A DNA stretch of 64,000 nt. Origin: an uncultured Bacteroidia bacterium. GTDB lineage: Bacteria > Bacteroidota > Bacteroidia > Bacteroidales > Prolixibacteraceae. The position numbers and the translations under genes were made by a program. Under the pieces are notes generated by a model. The model saw only the letters and a program-made list of their open reading frames with translations. It ran no database searches and had not been told where the DNA came from. Numbering within the stretch: the stretch's first letter is position 1; the number at the start of each line of letters is the position of its first letter. The stretch covers positions 62,001 through 126,000 of the forward strand of contig CAIXCY010000230.1 in NCBI GenBank assembly GCA_903918045.1. The letters run 5' to 3'. This document shows positions 27,606 to 36,112 of the stretch, piece by piece.

Positions 27606-28214
27606 TTAAATTGAATGGTGATCGCTCCATTTGCAAGGTCCCAGATCAAAATCTGAAAACACAGCCTCAAAGCTTGATATTAATGGGCTGCAGGCATAAA
27701 CGCCGACTATTGCTTCAGAAATTGGATTGTGCATATGGAAAATACGCATCTGATGCCAGACTTTGCCTTGCCAAGAGTTTTCCAAACAAAAATCGTGACC
27801 TCTACGGCTTAGTCGATACCACATCGTATGAATCACTGACGAAATATCTGTTGTTGCCCAATCTGAATATCCCAGATTAGTTACCACTGATCCCAAACGC
27901 GAATATTCACTATTTTCATACTCAACAGATCCTTTTACCCAGTTTTCACTATCCTGAAAGAGTATGACTCCACATTGATCATACTGATTTACAGCTTTAA
28001 AGAATGCCTTTACGGTAAAGGTAAAATCACCCTCCATTGAGTTAACAAAAGCATGCCCATTGTCATTCTGAAAACCGTAATAGGTGCGCTGCCAGAAATC
28101 GGTTTCCGGATCGGTAATGATTGTCAGGCTGTCATTTTGCAAAGTAAATTCCGCCGGAGGATTAATCCAGTAAAATTTGGATAAATCAATTTTATCACTC
28201 TTCGTGTGATCCAT
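27606..28214 (-). CDS. DUF1349 concanavalin-like protein
   Basis: This 202-residue protein has the DUF1349 pattern: WINPPAEFTLQNDSLTIITDPETDFWQRTYYGF, then GDFTFTVKAFFKAVNQYDQCGVILFQDSENWVKGSVEYEN and a late AVGVYACSP. The family has a concanavalin A-like lectin/glucanase fold and is annotated as a 'regulation of enolase' protein, with no proven enzymatic role. No signal peptide is seen, so it is probably cytoplasmic, unlike its operon neighbours. It lies between the propeller/toroid gene and a GH92 gene. Confidence 0.85.
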   Translation of the reverse strand: MDHTKSDKIDLSKFYWINPPAEFTLQNDSLTIITDPETDFWQRTYYGFQNDNGHAFVNSMEGDFTFTVKAFFKAVNQYDQCGVILFQDSENWVKGSVEYENSEYSRLGSVVTNLGYSDWATTDISSVIHTMWYRLSRRGHDFCLENSWQGKVWHQMRIFHMHNPISEAIVGVYACSPLISSFEAVFSDFDLGPCKWSDHHSI

Positions 28215-28236
28215 TTTTTCTTATTTGAACTTAAAT

Positions 28237-28310
28237 TACATATCGTACCTACGGCACTTTTAGGCCTTCAATCAACCGGTTTCTACCCATATCTGGCCCC
28301 TACGAGGCCT
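28237..28310. repeat. Interspersed palindromic-type repeat in the DUF1349-GH92 spacer
   Basis: The spacer carries CGTACCTACGGCAC and TTTCTACCCATAT (28280-28292), followed by GGCCCCTACGAGGCC. The 13-base core recurs, inverted or diverged, at 20237-20248 and 20312-20324. Nothing else is seen in the gap 28215-28349. Confidence 0.45.
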
Positions 28311-28349
28311 GTTCTAATCAGCAAAAATTGATTTTCTTTTTAGTTAATT

Positions 28350-30656
28350 CTAATTAGCGGCACAACCCATTTCAAATTCAAGGCTTCCCCCATTCTGAAT
28401 CTCATCATACGTAATAAATAACCTGTCAATCAGTTGTCCGTTCAGTTTTATCGATCGGATATAAATTTTATCCTTTGAAACGTTCTTTGCCACAACGGTG
28501 AATGTTTTACCGTTCGGAAGATTAAAAATAACTTTCTCAAATTGAGGACTCCCAAAATAGTACCTTCCGTCCACCGGATTCACCGGATACATTCCAATTG
28601 CACTAAAAACATACCAGGCGGACATTTGCCCACAGTCTTCATTTCCGCAAAGTCCTGCCGGTGAATTCTTATATAACGCATTTACAATCTTATTTGTATA
28701 CAACTGTGTTTTACCCGGCTTATTCACAAAGTTGAATAAGTAAGCTGAATAATGATCCGGTTCATTTCCCTGAGAATACTGACCGATCATTCCGGTCACA
28801 TCCGCAACATCCTCACCGAGCAATTCGGAGGTCTGGGTGAATAAACTATCGAGCATCATTTCGAAACTTCGCTTTCCTCCCATTAAATTGATTAATCCGG
28901 GCACATCGTGCGGGGCAAAAAAAGAGTATTGCCAGGTATTCCCCTCCACGCAATGGGGATTTCCGTATTCTGCAAACCGGGGTTGAAAAGGTGCATACCA
29001 ACTTCCATCGCTGTTTCTCCCACGCATTAAATGATATGCAGGATCATATAGATTTTTGTAATAAAGTGAACGATCCATGTATTTCCGATAATCCTTATCC
29101 TTTCCGAGCTGTTTGGCGATCTGTGCGATACACCAGTCATCGTAGGCATATTCGAGTGTTTTTGAAACCGTGCCGGTTTTCTCCTTGTCAGTTGGGACAA
29201 AATGAAATTGTCTGTAATAACCCAGGCCCTTACGATCGGTTTCCGAAGCATCAACAAGCGCCTTGAAGATCTCTTCCCTGTTGAAATTTCCAACGTTCTT
29301 AATCAAAGCATCTGCCATCAGCACAGCAGCATGATATCCGATCATTGATCCCCCTTCATTTCCTGAGATTTCCCAATACGGGATTTCGCCCGTCTGACGG
29401 TATTTTGCAATCATTGAATGGATTATGTCAACTTCAACTTTAGGTTGCATCAGTAATAACAACGGGTTTTCGGCCCGGAAAGTATCCCAGAGTGACAATA
29501 AAGTGTATTGCGTATAGCCCTGAGCTTTATCGGGGGCCTGATTGAAATTTTTATAGAAGCCATCGACGTCCGAAAACCGGTAAGGGGCAAGAAAACTGTG
29601 ATATAACGCCGTATAAAAAATGGTTCTTTTTGTTGAATCAGTGGTCGTTACCTTTATTTTAGACAACTCCCGGTTCCATTTTTCGCGGTTTGCCTGATGA
29701 AACTGATCGAAATCCCAGCCAAAGCGATCGGCTGTCTTCAGATTGGCTAATGCTCCCTCTTCACTGACAGAGGAGATGGCGACTTTCATCAGAATTTCGC
29801 TCTTTTCTTTCCCCTCAAATGAAAAAACTGCAGCTATATTTTCCCCCGTGGCAACCTGCTTTCCGTCGGTTGAATCTGTTCTATAATAGCTGTATTCTGT
29901 AATCTTACGTGAAAATTGCATGGCAAAATAAACCCGTTGAACACTGGCTTTACCCGATGAAAACCGGTATCCCGTAACCATTTCGGGCGAGCGGTACCGA
30001 ACAAGTGCTTTGGTGGTTCGGTCACTGTTTATAAAACCAAGGTTTAAAACAATATTTTGCAGGTCAGAGGGTCTCTTAAACCGGTATCGGTGCATCGCCG
30101 CAAGTTCTCCGGTACTCAGTTCCACATCGATGTCATCATCCTTCAGATTGACGGAATAATATCCCGGAGATCCCTTTTCTGTTTTATGCGAGAATTTAGA
30201 GCTGTATTTGAGTAGAAAATGTTTATCGAATGGCCCAGGATGGCCGTCACGATTTGGGAAACCCGTCGGATTGAGACCGTTTTGGGATATAATTTCGGTT
30301 ATTGTTGAATCACTTTGAACAAAATATTTTGTGTCAATTGGTTTGGTTGTTGGCATTACTGAGATGTCACAATAATCGGCAACACCTGTACCGCTAAGAT
30401 GAGTATGGGAAAATCCGACGATAATACTGTCGGGATAATGGTATCCGGCAGCATATTGCCATCCTTGTCCCCCGTTGTCGGGGCTAAGTTGAATCATCCC
30501 AAAAGGGTAGGCAGCTCCAGGAAACATATTCCCAAATCCGTTTTTCATATCACCCCCTGTACCAATAAACGGATTCACATAACCGGCATAATCCTCTTTT
30601 GGGACTCCGGTCCGGCATGCAGACATCAGAAGTATAAATATAGCTGCAGCTCGCAT
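28350..30656 (-). CDS. GH92 alpha-mannosidase lipoprotein
   Basis: This 768-residue exported family 92 exo-alpha-mannosidase is a lipoprotein: FILLMSAC gives a lipobox cysteine near residue 14. It starts with the canonical VNPFIGTGGDMKNGFGNMFPGAAYPFGM. The catalytic acid is expected in GNEP (630-633, Glu632) and the base in CGNEDCGQMSAW (residues 670-681). GFSHTHLSGTG near residue 87 is also conserved. Compared with the GH92 at 17150, this copy keeps the GTGG start and the classical MSAW run, so it is closer to characterised mannosidases. Its start lies three bases after the stop of the upstream GH78, so the two are surely co-transcribed. Confidence 0.95.
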   Translation of the reverse strand: MRAAAIFILLMSACRTGVPKEDYAGYVNPFIGTGGDMKNGFGNMFPGAAYPFGMIQLSPDNGGQGWQYAAGYHYPDSIIVGFSHTHLSGTGVADYCDISVMPTTKPIDTKYFVQSDSTITEIISQNGLNPTGFPNRDGHPGPFDKHFLLKYSSKFSHKTEKGSPGYYSVNLKDDDIDVELSTGELAAMHRYRFKRPSDLQNIVLNLGFINSDRTTKALVRYRSPEMVTGYRFSSGKASVQRVYFAMQFSRKITEYSYYRTDSTDGKQVATGENIAAVFSFEGKEKSEILMKVAISSVSEEGALANLKTADRFGWDFDQFHQANREKWNRELSKIKVTTTDSTKRTIFYTALYHSFLAPYRFSDVDGFYKNFNQAPDKAQGYTQYTLLSLWDTFRAENPLLLLMQPKVEVDIIHSMIAKYRQTGEIPYWEISGNEGGSMIGYHAAVLMADALIKNVGNFNREEIFKALVDASETDRKGLGYYRQFHFVPTDKEKTGTVSKTLEYAYDDWCIAQIAKQLGKDKDYRKYMDRSLYYKNLYDPAYHLMRGRNSDGSWYAPFQPRFAEYGNPHCVEGNTWQYSFFAPHDVPGLINLMGGKRSFEMMLDSLFTQTSELLGEDVADVTGMIGQYSQGNEPDHYSAYLFNFVNKPGKTQLYTNKIVNALYKNSPAGLCGNEDCGQMSAWYVFSAIGMYPVNPVDGRYYFGSPQFEKVIFNLPNGKTFTVVAKNVSKDKIYIRSIKLNGQLIDRLFITYDEIQNGGSLEFEMGCAAN

Positions 30657-30659
30657 ATC

Positions 30660-33398
30660 TTAATTCTTTCTTGTTATAAATGAATAATTTCCGGAATGCA
30701 CCTTTAAAACATGGGCTCCATCTTTAAAGCCTAAATCCTCAACGCCTATTGCCTTTCCCAATGGAAGTCCACCCTCGCTGATCAGATCTTTTTCTCCCAC
30801 CGGAAGGTAGACAAAGGCGGAGGTATTATACGGAACCTCCACGTTCAGGTGATATTGCCCATTTACCCTTTGCCATGACGACAAAATCGTTCCACGTATT
30901 GTTTCGATCCTTCCTTGCGCCGATCCGAGACTGTCGAGTTGCAAAGGTTTCACGATGAAGGAGGCGAATGCAGGAATCTTTTCATCCTGCTGAATACCGG
31001 CTACATATTTATAAAACCAGGCATCGATACTTCCCATCATTACATGGTTTTTCGATTGCTTCAATGTCCAAAACTCACACACAGTGGTATATTTTCGCAT
31101 CATATCGTTCCAGCTTGGAGCGCTTTTCTGATTGATAATATTCCATGCCACATCGCCACGTCCCATCCGGGCCAGTGCCTCGGGCATATATTTGGTGCCT
31201 AGAACACCTGTCGTGAGATGGGTATTATTCTTCACCGCAATATCATTCACAAGGTTATCCAGCACCCTGTTTTCCAGATTCTTAGGAACAATTCCGAGAA
31301 ACAGCGGAAATGAATTTGCCATCTGGCTTCCATCATTATAATCGGACGTTTCCGTATTCAGATACGTTTTATTGTATTTCTCCTTTATTCGATTTTGCAG
31401 CTCTGTATAGTATTGCTGATCTATCTTATTGCCCAATATTCGTGATACATCTGACATGATCCCGGCATTCAGAAAATAAAAGGCCGTCGGAACTGATGAG
31501 GGCTCACCCTCCTTCCACCCTTTGACCATACTTCCCCAGTCACCGATCCATCCTTTGGGGAGGATCAGATCGTTAGACTGCTTGTCCAGAAAATCCATAT
31601 ACCGTTTCATCGCCGGATAATGGTGCTGAAGAATCCGCACATCACCATAGGCAGTATAAAACTGCCAGAGCATTGTCAGATAGGTACTGCTCCATTCAAT
31701 TCCCTCATCAAAAATGTAAGGTCGTGGTGAAATAATGGGAATATCACCGGTTTTAAAATCCTGGTTATCTTTAATCCCTTCGAACCAGTTTTCGTAAAAC
31801 AGCGCCATATCGAAATTAAACATCGCCTCTTCGGCAGTGACCTGAGCATCACCAAACCAACCCAACCGTTCATCGCGTTGCGGGCAATCCATCGGATACC
31901 CGATCATATTGCTTTTCTGCGACCAGACTGTTGCCTTGTGAATCTTATTAACCAGTGAATTGTCACATTCAAAATCACCGGTTTGAGTATTGTCAGAATA
32001 AACAGCACGCCCTTCAACTGTAATAATCTTCGCAGTACCATCCAGAGCCGTAACTTCGGCATATTTAAATCCAAACCAGGTAAAATGTGGTTCATAAATC
32101 TCGATTCCCTCTCCCTTTAAGATATATTCGGCAGTAGCTTTGGCAAATTCGTTACTCGTAATATTAATTGATCCATCCTCATTGATATCTTCCGAAAACC
32201 GAATTTTCAGGTGTGTATTTTTTGTCCCTTTAACAGATATCCGAATCCATCCGGCAAAATTCTGACCGAAATCATACACTTTTGCTCCCTTTTGATTAGT
32301 TTTAACATCCTGCGGTTTAAATCGTTCATGGACCTTAATGGGCGGCATACGATGGGAGCGTAATCGTCCATCCGGTTTGTTAAAAACCGTAGCCGGTTTC
32401 CAGGCAGTCGCGTCATAACCGGCAGTTGTCCATCCCTGATGATCCAGATTTGCATCATAAATCTCACCATCATAAACGCAGTTATAGGTTATCGGCCCCG
32501 GAGACCATAGCCAATTATTATCTGTTACAATTAGTTGTGATGTGCCGTCTGTATATCTTATCTCGATTTGAGCAATTGCCTTTTTTGAACCAAACCACTG
32601 CATCCGGTAGTCATTCCACCATTTCTTATAGGGATTATACCATCCGTTTCCCAGATGGATTCCGAAAGAATTAACACCAGTTGTTAAAAGGGAGGTCACA
32701 TCGTAGGTATCGTATAGAATTTGTTTATGATAGGGGGTCTTTGCCGGGGCAAGAACCCGATCGCCAACACGGCTTCCGTTGATATAGAATTCATAGAATC
32801 CAACACCGGTGATAAATGCCTTAGCGGATCTGATTTTTTTTGCCAGCTGGACTTCACGTCTCAGCAATAATGAATTTCCATCATGAACAATGGAATCACC
32901 CCCTAAATATTGTTCCTTTGTATCCTTATAAAAACCCTGCGGTGGTAAAGGTTCGGATGGAGATCCTTTCCCTATCCATTTTGCTTTCCAGTCATCCGTT
33001 GATAAGATTGCAGTTTCGAATTTTGCAGCCTGACTTTCATGATATTTTGAATTATTATCCCAAATGATCACCTTCCAATAGTAGGTCGCATTTGATTTTA
33101 AGTTATCTCCAGCATATTCGTGCTGAATGGTTTCTCCCGACATAATTTTCCCCGAATCCCATAAATCACCCTGTTTAAGATTCATTTTTTTTGGAGTTGA
33201 AGCTACGAGGATTCGGTAGGCGATTTGGGTCTGATTTCGTTCCTGGGAGGCTATAATCCATGAAAACCGGGGGTGCATATCATCAATACTGATCGCATTC
33301 TCAGCATAATCTACAACCATTTTCTTGAACGAAAAATGGGGATTTGATCCGGTTGTGAAATTAATGGAAAGAATGAATTGTAAGAGATAAAATAACAT
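30660..33398 (-). CDS. GH78 alpha-L-rhamnosidase, secreted
   Basis: The start was set at the ATG at 33398 (912 residues), because it gives a signal peptide (MLFYLLQFILSINFTTGSNP); the frame is open 50 codons further upstream without leader character. The mature enzyme is a family 78 inverting alpha-L-rhamnosidase: N-terminal beta domains (MHPRFSWIIASQERNQTQIAYRI), a jelly-roll part with FITGVGFYEFYINGSRVGD, then the (alpha/alpha)6 barrel with DCPQRDERLGWFGDAQ at residues 504-519, the canonical form of the acid-motif region. It lacks the tail domains of the copy at 21724. It is first in the minus-strand operon. No clear promoter was found upstream. Confidence 0.94.
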   Translation of the reverse strand: MLFYLLQFILSINFTTGSNPHFSFKKMVVDYAENAISIDDMHPRFSWIIASQERNQTQIAYRILVASTPKKMNLKQGDLWDSGKIMSGETIQHEYAGDNLKSNATYYWKVIIWDNNSKYHESQAAKFETAILSTDDWKAKWIGKGSPSEPLPPQGFYKDTKEQYLGGDSIVHDGNSLLLRREVQLAKKIRSAKAFITGVGFYEFYINGSRVGDRVLAPAKTPYHKQILYDTYDVTSLLTTGVNSFGIHLGNGWYNPYKKWWNDYRMQWFGSKKAIAQIEIRYTDGTSQLIVTDNNWLWSPGPITYNCVYDGEIYDANLDHQGWTTAGYDATAWKPATVFNKPDGRLRSHRMPPIKVHERFKPQDVKTNQKGAKVYDFGQNFAGWIRISVKGTKNTHLKIRFSEDINEDGSINITSNEFAKATAEYILKGEGIEIYEPHFTWFGFKYAEVTALDGTAKIITVEGRAVYSDNTQTGDFECDNSLVNKIHKATVWSQKSNMIGYPMDCPQRDERLGWFGDAQVTAEEAMFNFDMALFYENWFEGIKDNQDFKTGDIPIISPRPYIFDEGIEWSSTYLTMLWQFYTAYGDVRILQHHYPAMKRYMDFLDKQSNDLILPKGWIGDWGSMVKGWKEGEPSSVPTAFYFLNAGIMSDVSRILGNKIDQQYYTELQNRIKEKYNKTYLNTETSDYNDGSQMANSFPLFLGIVPKNLENRVLDNLVNDIAVKNNTHLTTGVLGTKYMPEALARMGRGDVAWNIINQKSAPSWNDMMRKYTTVCEFWTLKQSKNHVMMGSIDAWFYKYVAGIQQDEKIPAFASFIVKPLQLDSLGSAQGRIETIRGTILSSWQRVNGQYHLNVEVPYNTSAFVYLPVGEKDLISEGGLPLGKAIGVEDLGFKDGAHVLKVHSGNYSFITRKN

Positions 33399-33644
33399 TA
33401 CTCTTCCTTTTCTGCCCGGAATAAAGCCAGATATGAATTTATCCAAAAAACAGGAATAAAAAGACGAAAAAATTGGACGAAACAGGGGGTACCTACACAA
33501 AGGAAGGTGTTTTTTATCGAATAAGGTGCTCCATTGATTATCTGCCATTCAGAGTGTTTTTTCCAGCTAATCAAAGAAACACCAGAAAATCGTGTTTTAT
33601 GTGTCAATTTTTGCCCGATTCCTATACTATATTAACTGCCGGGG

Positions 33645-33724
33645 GATGGGAAGAAGGGGTGAAGAGGAGATGGGGCGAAGAGGAGATGGGGCGAGGGGGA
33701 GATGGGGCGAAGAGGAGAGGGGGA
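33645..33724. repeat. G-rich 16-bp tandem repeat
   Basis: Four units of 16 bases start at 33661, 33677, 33693 and 33709. The first two are identical, GAAGAGGAGATGGGGC; the others are 2-4 mismatches away. A weaker unit precedes them at 33645. Nearly all bases on this strand are purines and several runs of four or five G occur. Between the GH78 start and this repeat (33399-33644) I see nothing definite. Confidence 0.85.
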
Positions 33725-33802
33725 GAAGACGTGTCTAGTCCTGAAATAGGTTTACAGAAAAAGTATATTAAAATCAGGAGGAGTCAAGATTCGCCTGTGA
33801 CT

Positions 33803-33870
33803 CGTCGTAGTGTCGTGTAGTCGTATTGTCGTGTAGACGTGCAGTCGTATTGTCGTGTAGTCGAGCAGTC
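33803..33870. repeat. 24-bp-spaced direct repeat next to the AraC gene
   Basis: AGTCGTATTGTCGTGTAG occurs at 33819-33836 and exactly again at 33843-33860. Partial GTCGTGTAGTCG units occur before and after. The repeats end within 11 bases of the AraC-family stop codon at 33871. Confidence 0.8.
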
Positions 33871-34722
33871 CTATTTAAACTCCTTCCGGTATTCAGATGG
33901 TGTTTTCTTCATGATAACCCTGAAATAATGGTTGAAATTAGCAAGGTTATTATACCCGCATTCGTAGCAGATCTGGGTAATTTGTTTGTCTGTTTCTGCT
34001 AATAATTTTGCGGCCATTCCAATCCGGACATTTTTTACATAATCCATGAAGGTTTGATTGGTTTTTTTCTTGAAATAGCGGCAAAATGAACCGGGTTCTT
34101 TAAATACGAGTGCAGATGCCTCCTTTAGTTTTATCCCGGTCTGAATATTATTGAAAACGTACTCATAAATTTTATTGATCTGATCCTGATCTGTTTCAAA
34201 AGAGTTCGTTAATGCCGATGGAAGTGCCAGATTTTCGCGGTCTTCGATCTCGAGTAGGAGTTGAAAAACCTTAAGTAATTCGATATACCGTTCAAGCCCT
34301 TTAAGCGTCACCATCTTTTTAAGGGTCTGCCCAACCTTCTCCGTTTTTTTTCCTTTAAACCAAATTCCGTTACTCGCATTTTTCAGTAAATTCACGACCT
34401 GTTCGAGTTCCGGGATGTTAAAAAAATCGGAGCTAATGATATTTTCATTAAAATGGGTCACGATGCACTCTGCAATCGAATCCTGCTCCGTTTCCAAATT
34501 ATCCCAGCAATGGGGAATATGAGGCCCCAGGAGAACCAGGTCACCCTTTGCATAACCCGAAATGCTGTTTCCGACAATTCTTTTCCCGGAACCTGAGGCG
34601 ATATAATTCAACTCAAAGTTTCGGTGCGAATGAATCTTGGTCGTATTTGAGGCCAATTGTAATTTCCTTGTAATAAATGAATAATTATGAGAGACAAATA
34701 TCTTTTCATAAATTATTTCCAT
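33871..34722 (-). CDS. AraC-family transcriptional regulator
   Basis: This 283-residue regulator starts at the ATG at 34722 (MEIIYEKIFVSHNYSFITRKL). The N-terminal half is a cupin-like sensing domain (KIHSHRNFELNYIASGSGKRIVG...PHCWDN). The C-terminal 100 residues form the double helix-turn-helix (LKEASALVFKEPGSFCRYFKKK and ITQICYECGYNNLANFNHYFRVIMKKTPSEYRKEF). The second helix-turn-helix is the typical AraC recognition element. It diverges from the aldolase-led cluster at 34939 and faces back toward the GH78 operon, so it may control either or both. The sensed molecule is unknown but should be a sugar or related small compound. Confidence 0.92.
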   Translation of the reverse strand: MEIIYEKIFVSHNYSFITRKLQLASNTTKIHSHRNFELNYIASGSGKRIVGNSISGYAKGDLVLLGPHIPHCWDNLETEQDSIAECIVTHFNENIISSDFFNIPELEQVVNLLKNASNGIWFKGKKTEKVGQTLKKMVTLKGLERYIELLKVFQLLLEIEDRENLALPSALTNSFETDQDQINKIYEYVFNNIQTGIKLKEASALVFKEPGSFCRYFKKKTNQTFMDYVKNVRIGMAAKLLAETDKQITQICYECGYNNLANFNHYFRVIMKKTPSEYRKEFK

Positions 34723-34756
34723 CTCGTTCCGTTTTAATTTTTTTAACTTGAAAAGA

Positions 34757-34764
34757 CAAATATA
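34757..34764 (-). promoter_or_regulatory. -7 box for the AraC-family gene
   Basis: On the minus strand these bases read TATATTTG, an exact TAnnTTTG, about 35 bases before the regulator's ATG. No TTTG was found at the -33 distance. Confidence 0.4.
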
Positions 34765-34938
34765 AAAGAATAATATCAGATAACAGTTAAAATACAATGC
34801 AAATAGAACAAGATTATAGAAGTAAAAAAGAAGTTGATTCCATTAATTTGTACTAAGGATCAGGATAATTTAAGAACTTTCTTTTACGACTTTTAAAATA
34901 GCCGCTACTTCTTTAAAATATTTATATACAATACTACT

Positions 34939-35847
34939 ATGAAACTACCATTGAGGGGGATTATTCCTCCTGTGATTACACCACTTCTGGATAATAATAC
35001 GCTTGATGTTAAAGGACTTGAAAAACTCGTTGAACATCTTATTTCAGGTGGCGTTCATGGACTTTTTATTTTGGGAACCACCGGAGAGGCGCCTAGCCTT
35101 AGTTATGAATTGCGCAAGGAATTTATCAAACGAACCTGCGAATTGACCAATAAACGGATTCCTGTCATGGTAGGAATTACTGATACCTCGTTCGAAGGTT
35201 CTCTTGAAATTGCACACTATTCAAAAGAAGTTGGAGCAGACGCAGTTGTGGTAGCCCCACCATTTTACATGCCTATTTCTCAGGACGAATTAGTTGTTTA
35301 TCTTGAAAACCTGATCCCTAAATCACCATTACCACTGTTATTATACAATATGCCGAGCCATACTAAGCTCCATATGGATATTGAAACAGTTAAGATCGGA
35401 CAAAAACTTGGGGCTATCGGAATTAAAGATAGTTCCGGAGATATGTTTTACCAGACTAATTTAATTGAAGAGTTTAAAAATATTCCTGAATTTGCAATTA
35501 TAACAGGAACAGAACTATTTATACCTGAAACAATATTGCAGGGTGGTCATGGCGCGATTGCAGGAGGAGCAAATATCTATCCAAAGTTATTTGTCGAAAT
35601 GTACGACGCCTCTATCGCCCGTGATTTTGAAAAAATTGCGATTCTTCGGGAGTTAAACATTCAACTTTACAATACAATTTATGCCGTATCCAGTAACAGT
35701 TCCAAATATATCAGGGGACTTAAATGCGTATTGGCTACAATGGGAATTTGCAACGATTATACTGCGTTACCACTTTCGAAGTATGAAGGTGATGATAAGA
35801 AGAAAATTGAAGAATATGTCGCCCATTTTAAAGGAATCATCGCCTAG
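34939..35847 (+). CDS. DapA/NanA-family pyruvate aldolase
   Basis: This 302-residue class I aldolase belongs to the dihydrodipicolinate synthase / N-acetylneuraminate lyase family. GTTGE lies at residues 46-50. YNMPSHT has the conserved Tyr136, and Lys163 in AIGIKDSSGD is the Schiff-base lysine. The family cleaves or forms 2-keto acids with pyruvate. The substrate may be neuraminate, a 2-keto-3-deoxy sugar acid or dihydrodipicolinate, and the sequence does not decide. Next to two sialidase-like propellers and an AraC regulator, a sugar-acid lyase is more likely than lysine synthesis. It opens a fifteen-gene plus-strand cluster. Confidence 0.9.
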   Translation: MKLPLRGIIPPVITPLLDNNTLDVKGLEKLVEHLISGGVHGLFILGTTGEAPSLSYELRKEFIKRTCELTNKRIPVMVGITDTSFEGSLEIAHYSKEVGADAVVVAPPFYMPISQDELVVYLENLIPKSPLPLLLYNMPSHTKLHMDIETVKIGQKLGAIGIKDSSGDMFYQTNLIEEFKNIPEFAIITGTELFIPETILQGGHGAIAGGANIYPKLFVEMYDASIARDFEKIAILRELNIQLYNTIYAVSSNSSKYIRGLKCVLATMGICNDYTALPLSKYEGDDKKKIEEYVAHFKGIIA

Positions 35848-36029
35848 TACAACCAAGGGTTTTTGAGCTTATGAAACAAGCAATGAGTGACAATCCGTGC
35901 ATAAGATTGTTTCATGGCGAGTTCCATGTAGCCGTTAAAAATAAATTGTAATCACATGAAATAACCCTTTGGAAATGCAAATCCGGGATTAAATGTCATT
36001 AAACTGGCAGCTTTGTCCCGGGAATACAG

Positions 36030-36082
36030 ATGCTTCAATATGCCTGGGCAGGTTATGTCTTTGCATATCGAAGCATTTTTTT
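36030..36082 (+). terminator. Hairpin with T-run between the aldolase and the first propeller gene
   Basis: ATGCTTC...ATATGC (36030-36043) pairs with GCATAT...GAAGCAT (36063-36076), with one internal mismatch, and is followed by a run of seven T. It lies 30 bases before the next gene, so it ends the aldolase transcript or attenuates the downstream genes. Confidence 0.7.
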
Positions 36083-36112
36083 GCAAATAAAACTGATTTT
36101 TAAGATCAAAAG

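Noticed and set aside
33803-33870. CRISPR-like array
   Set aside because: Only two full units with 24-base spacing and spacers too short and similar to the repeat; no Cas gene is near.
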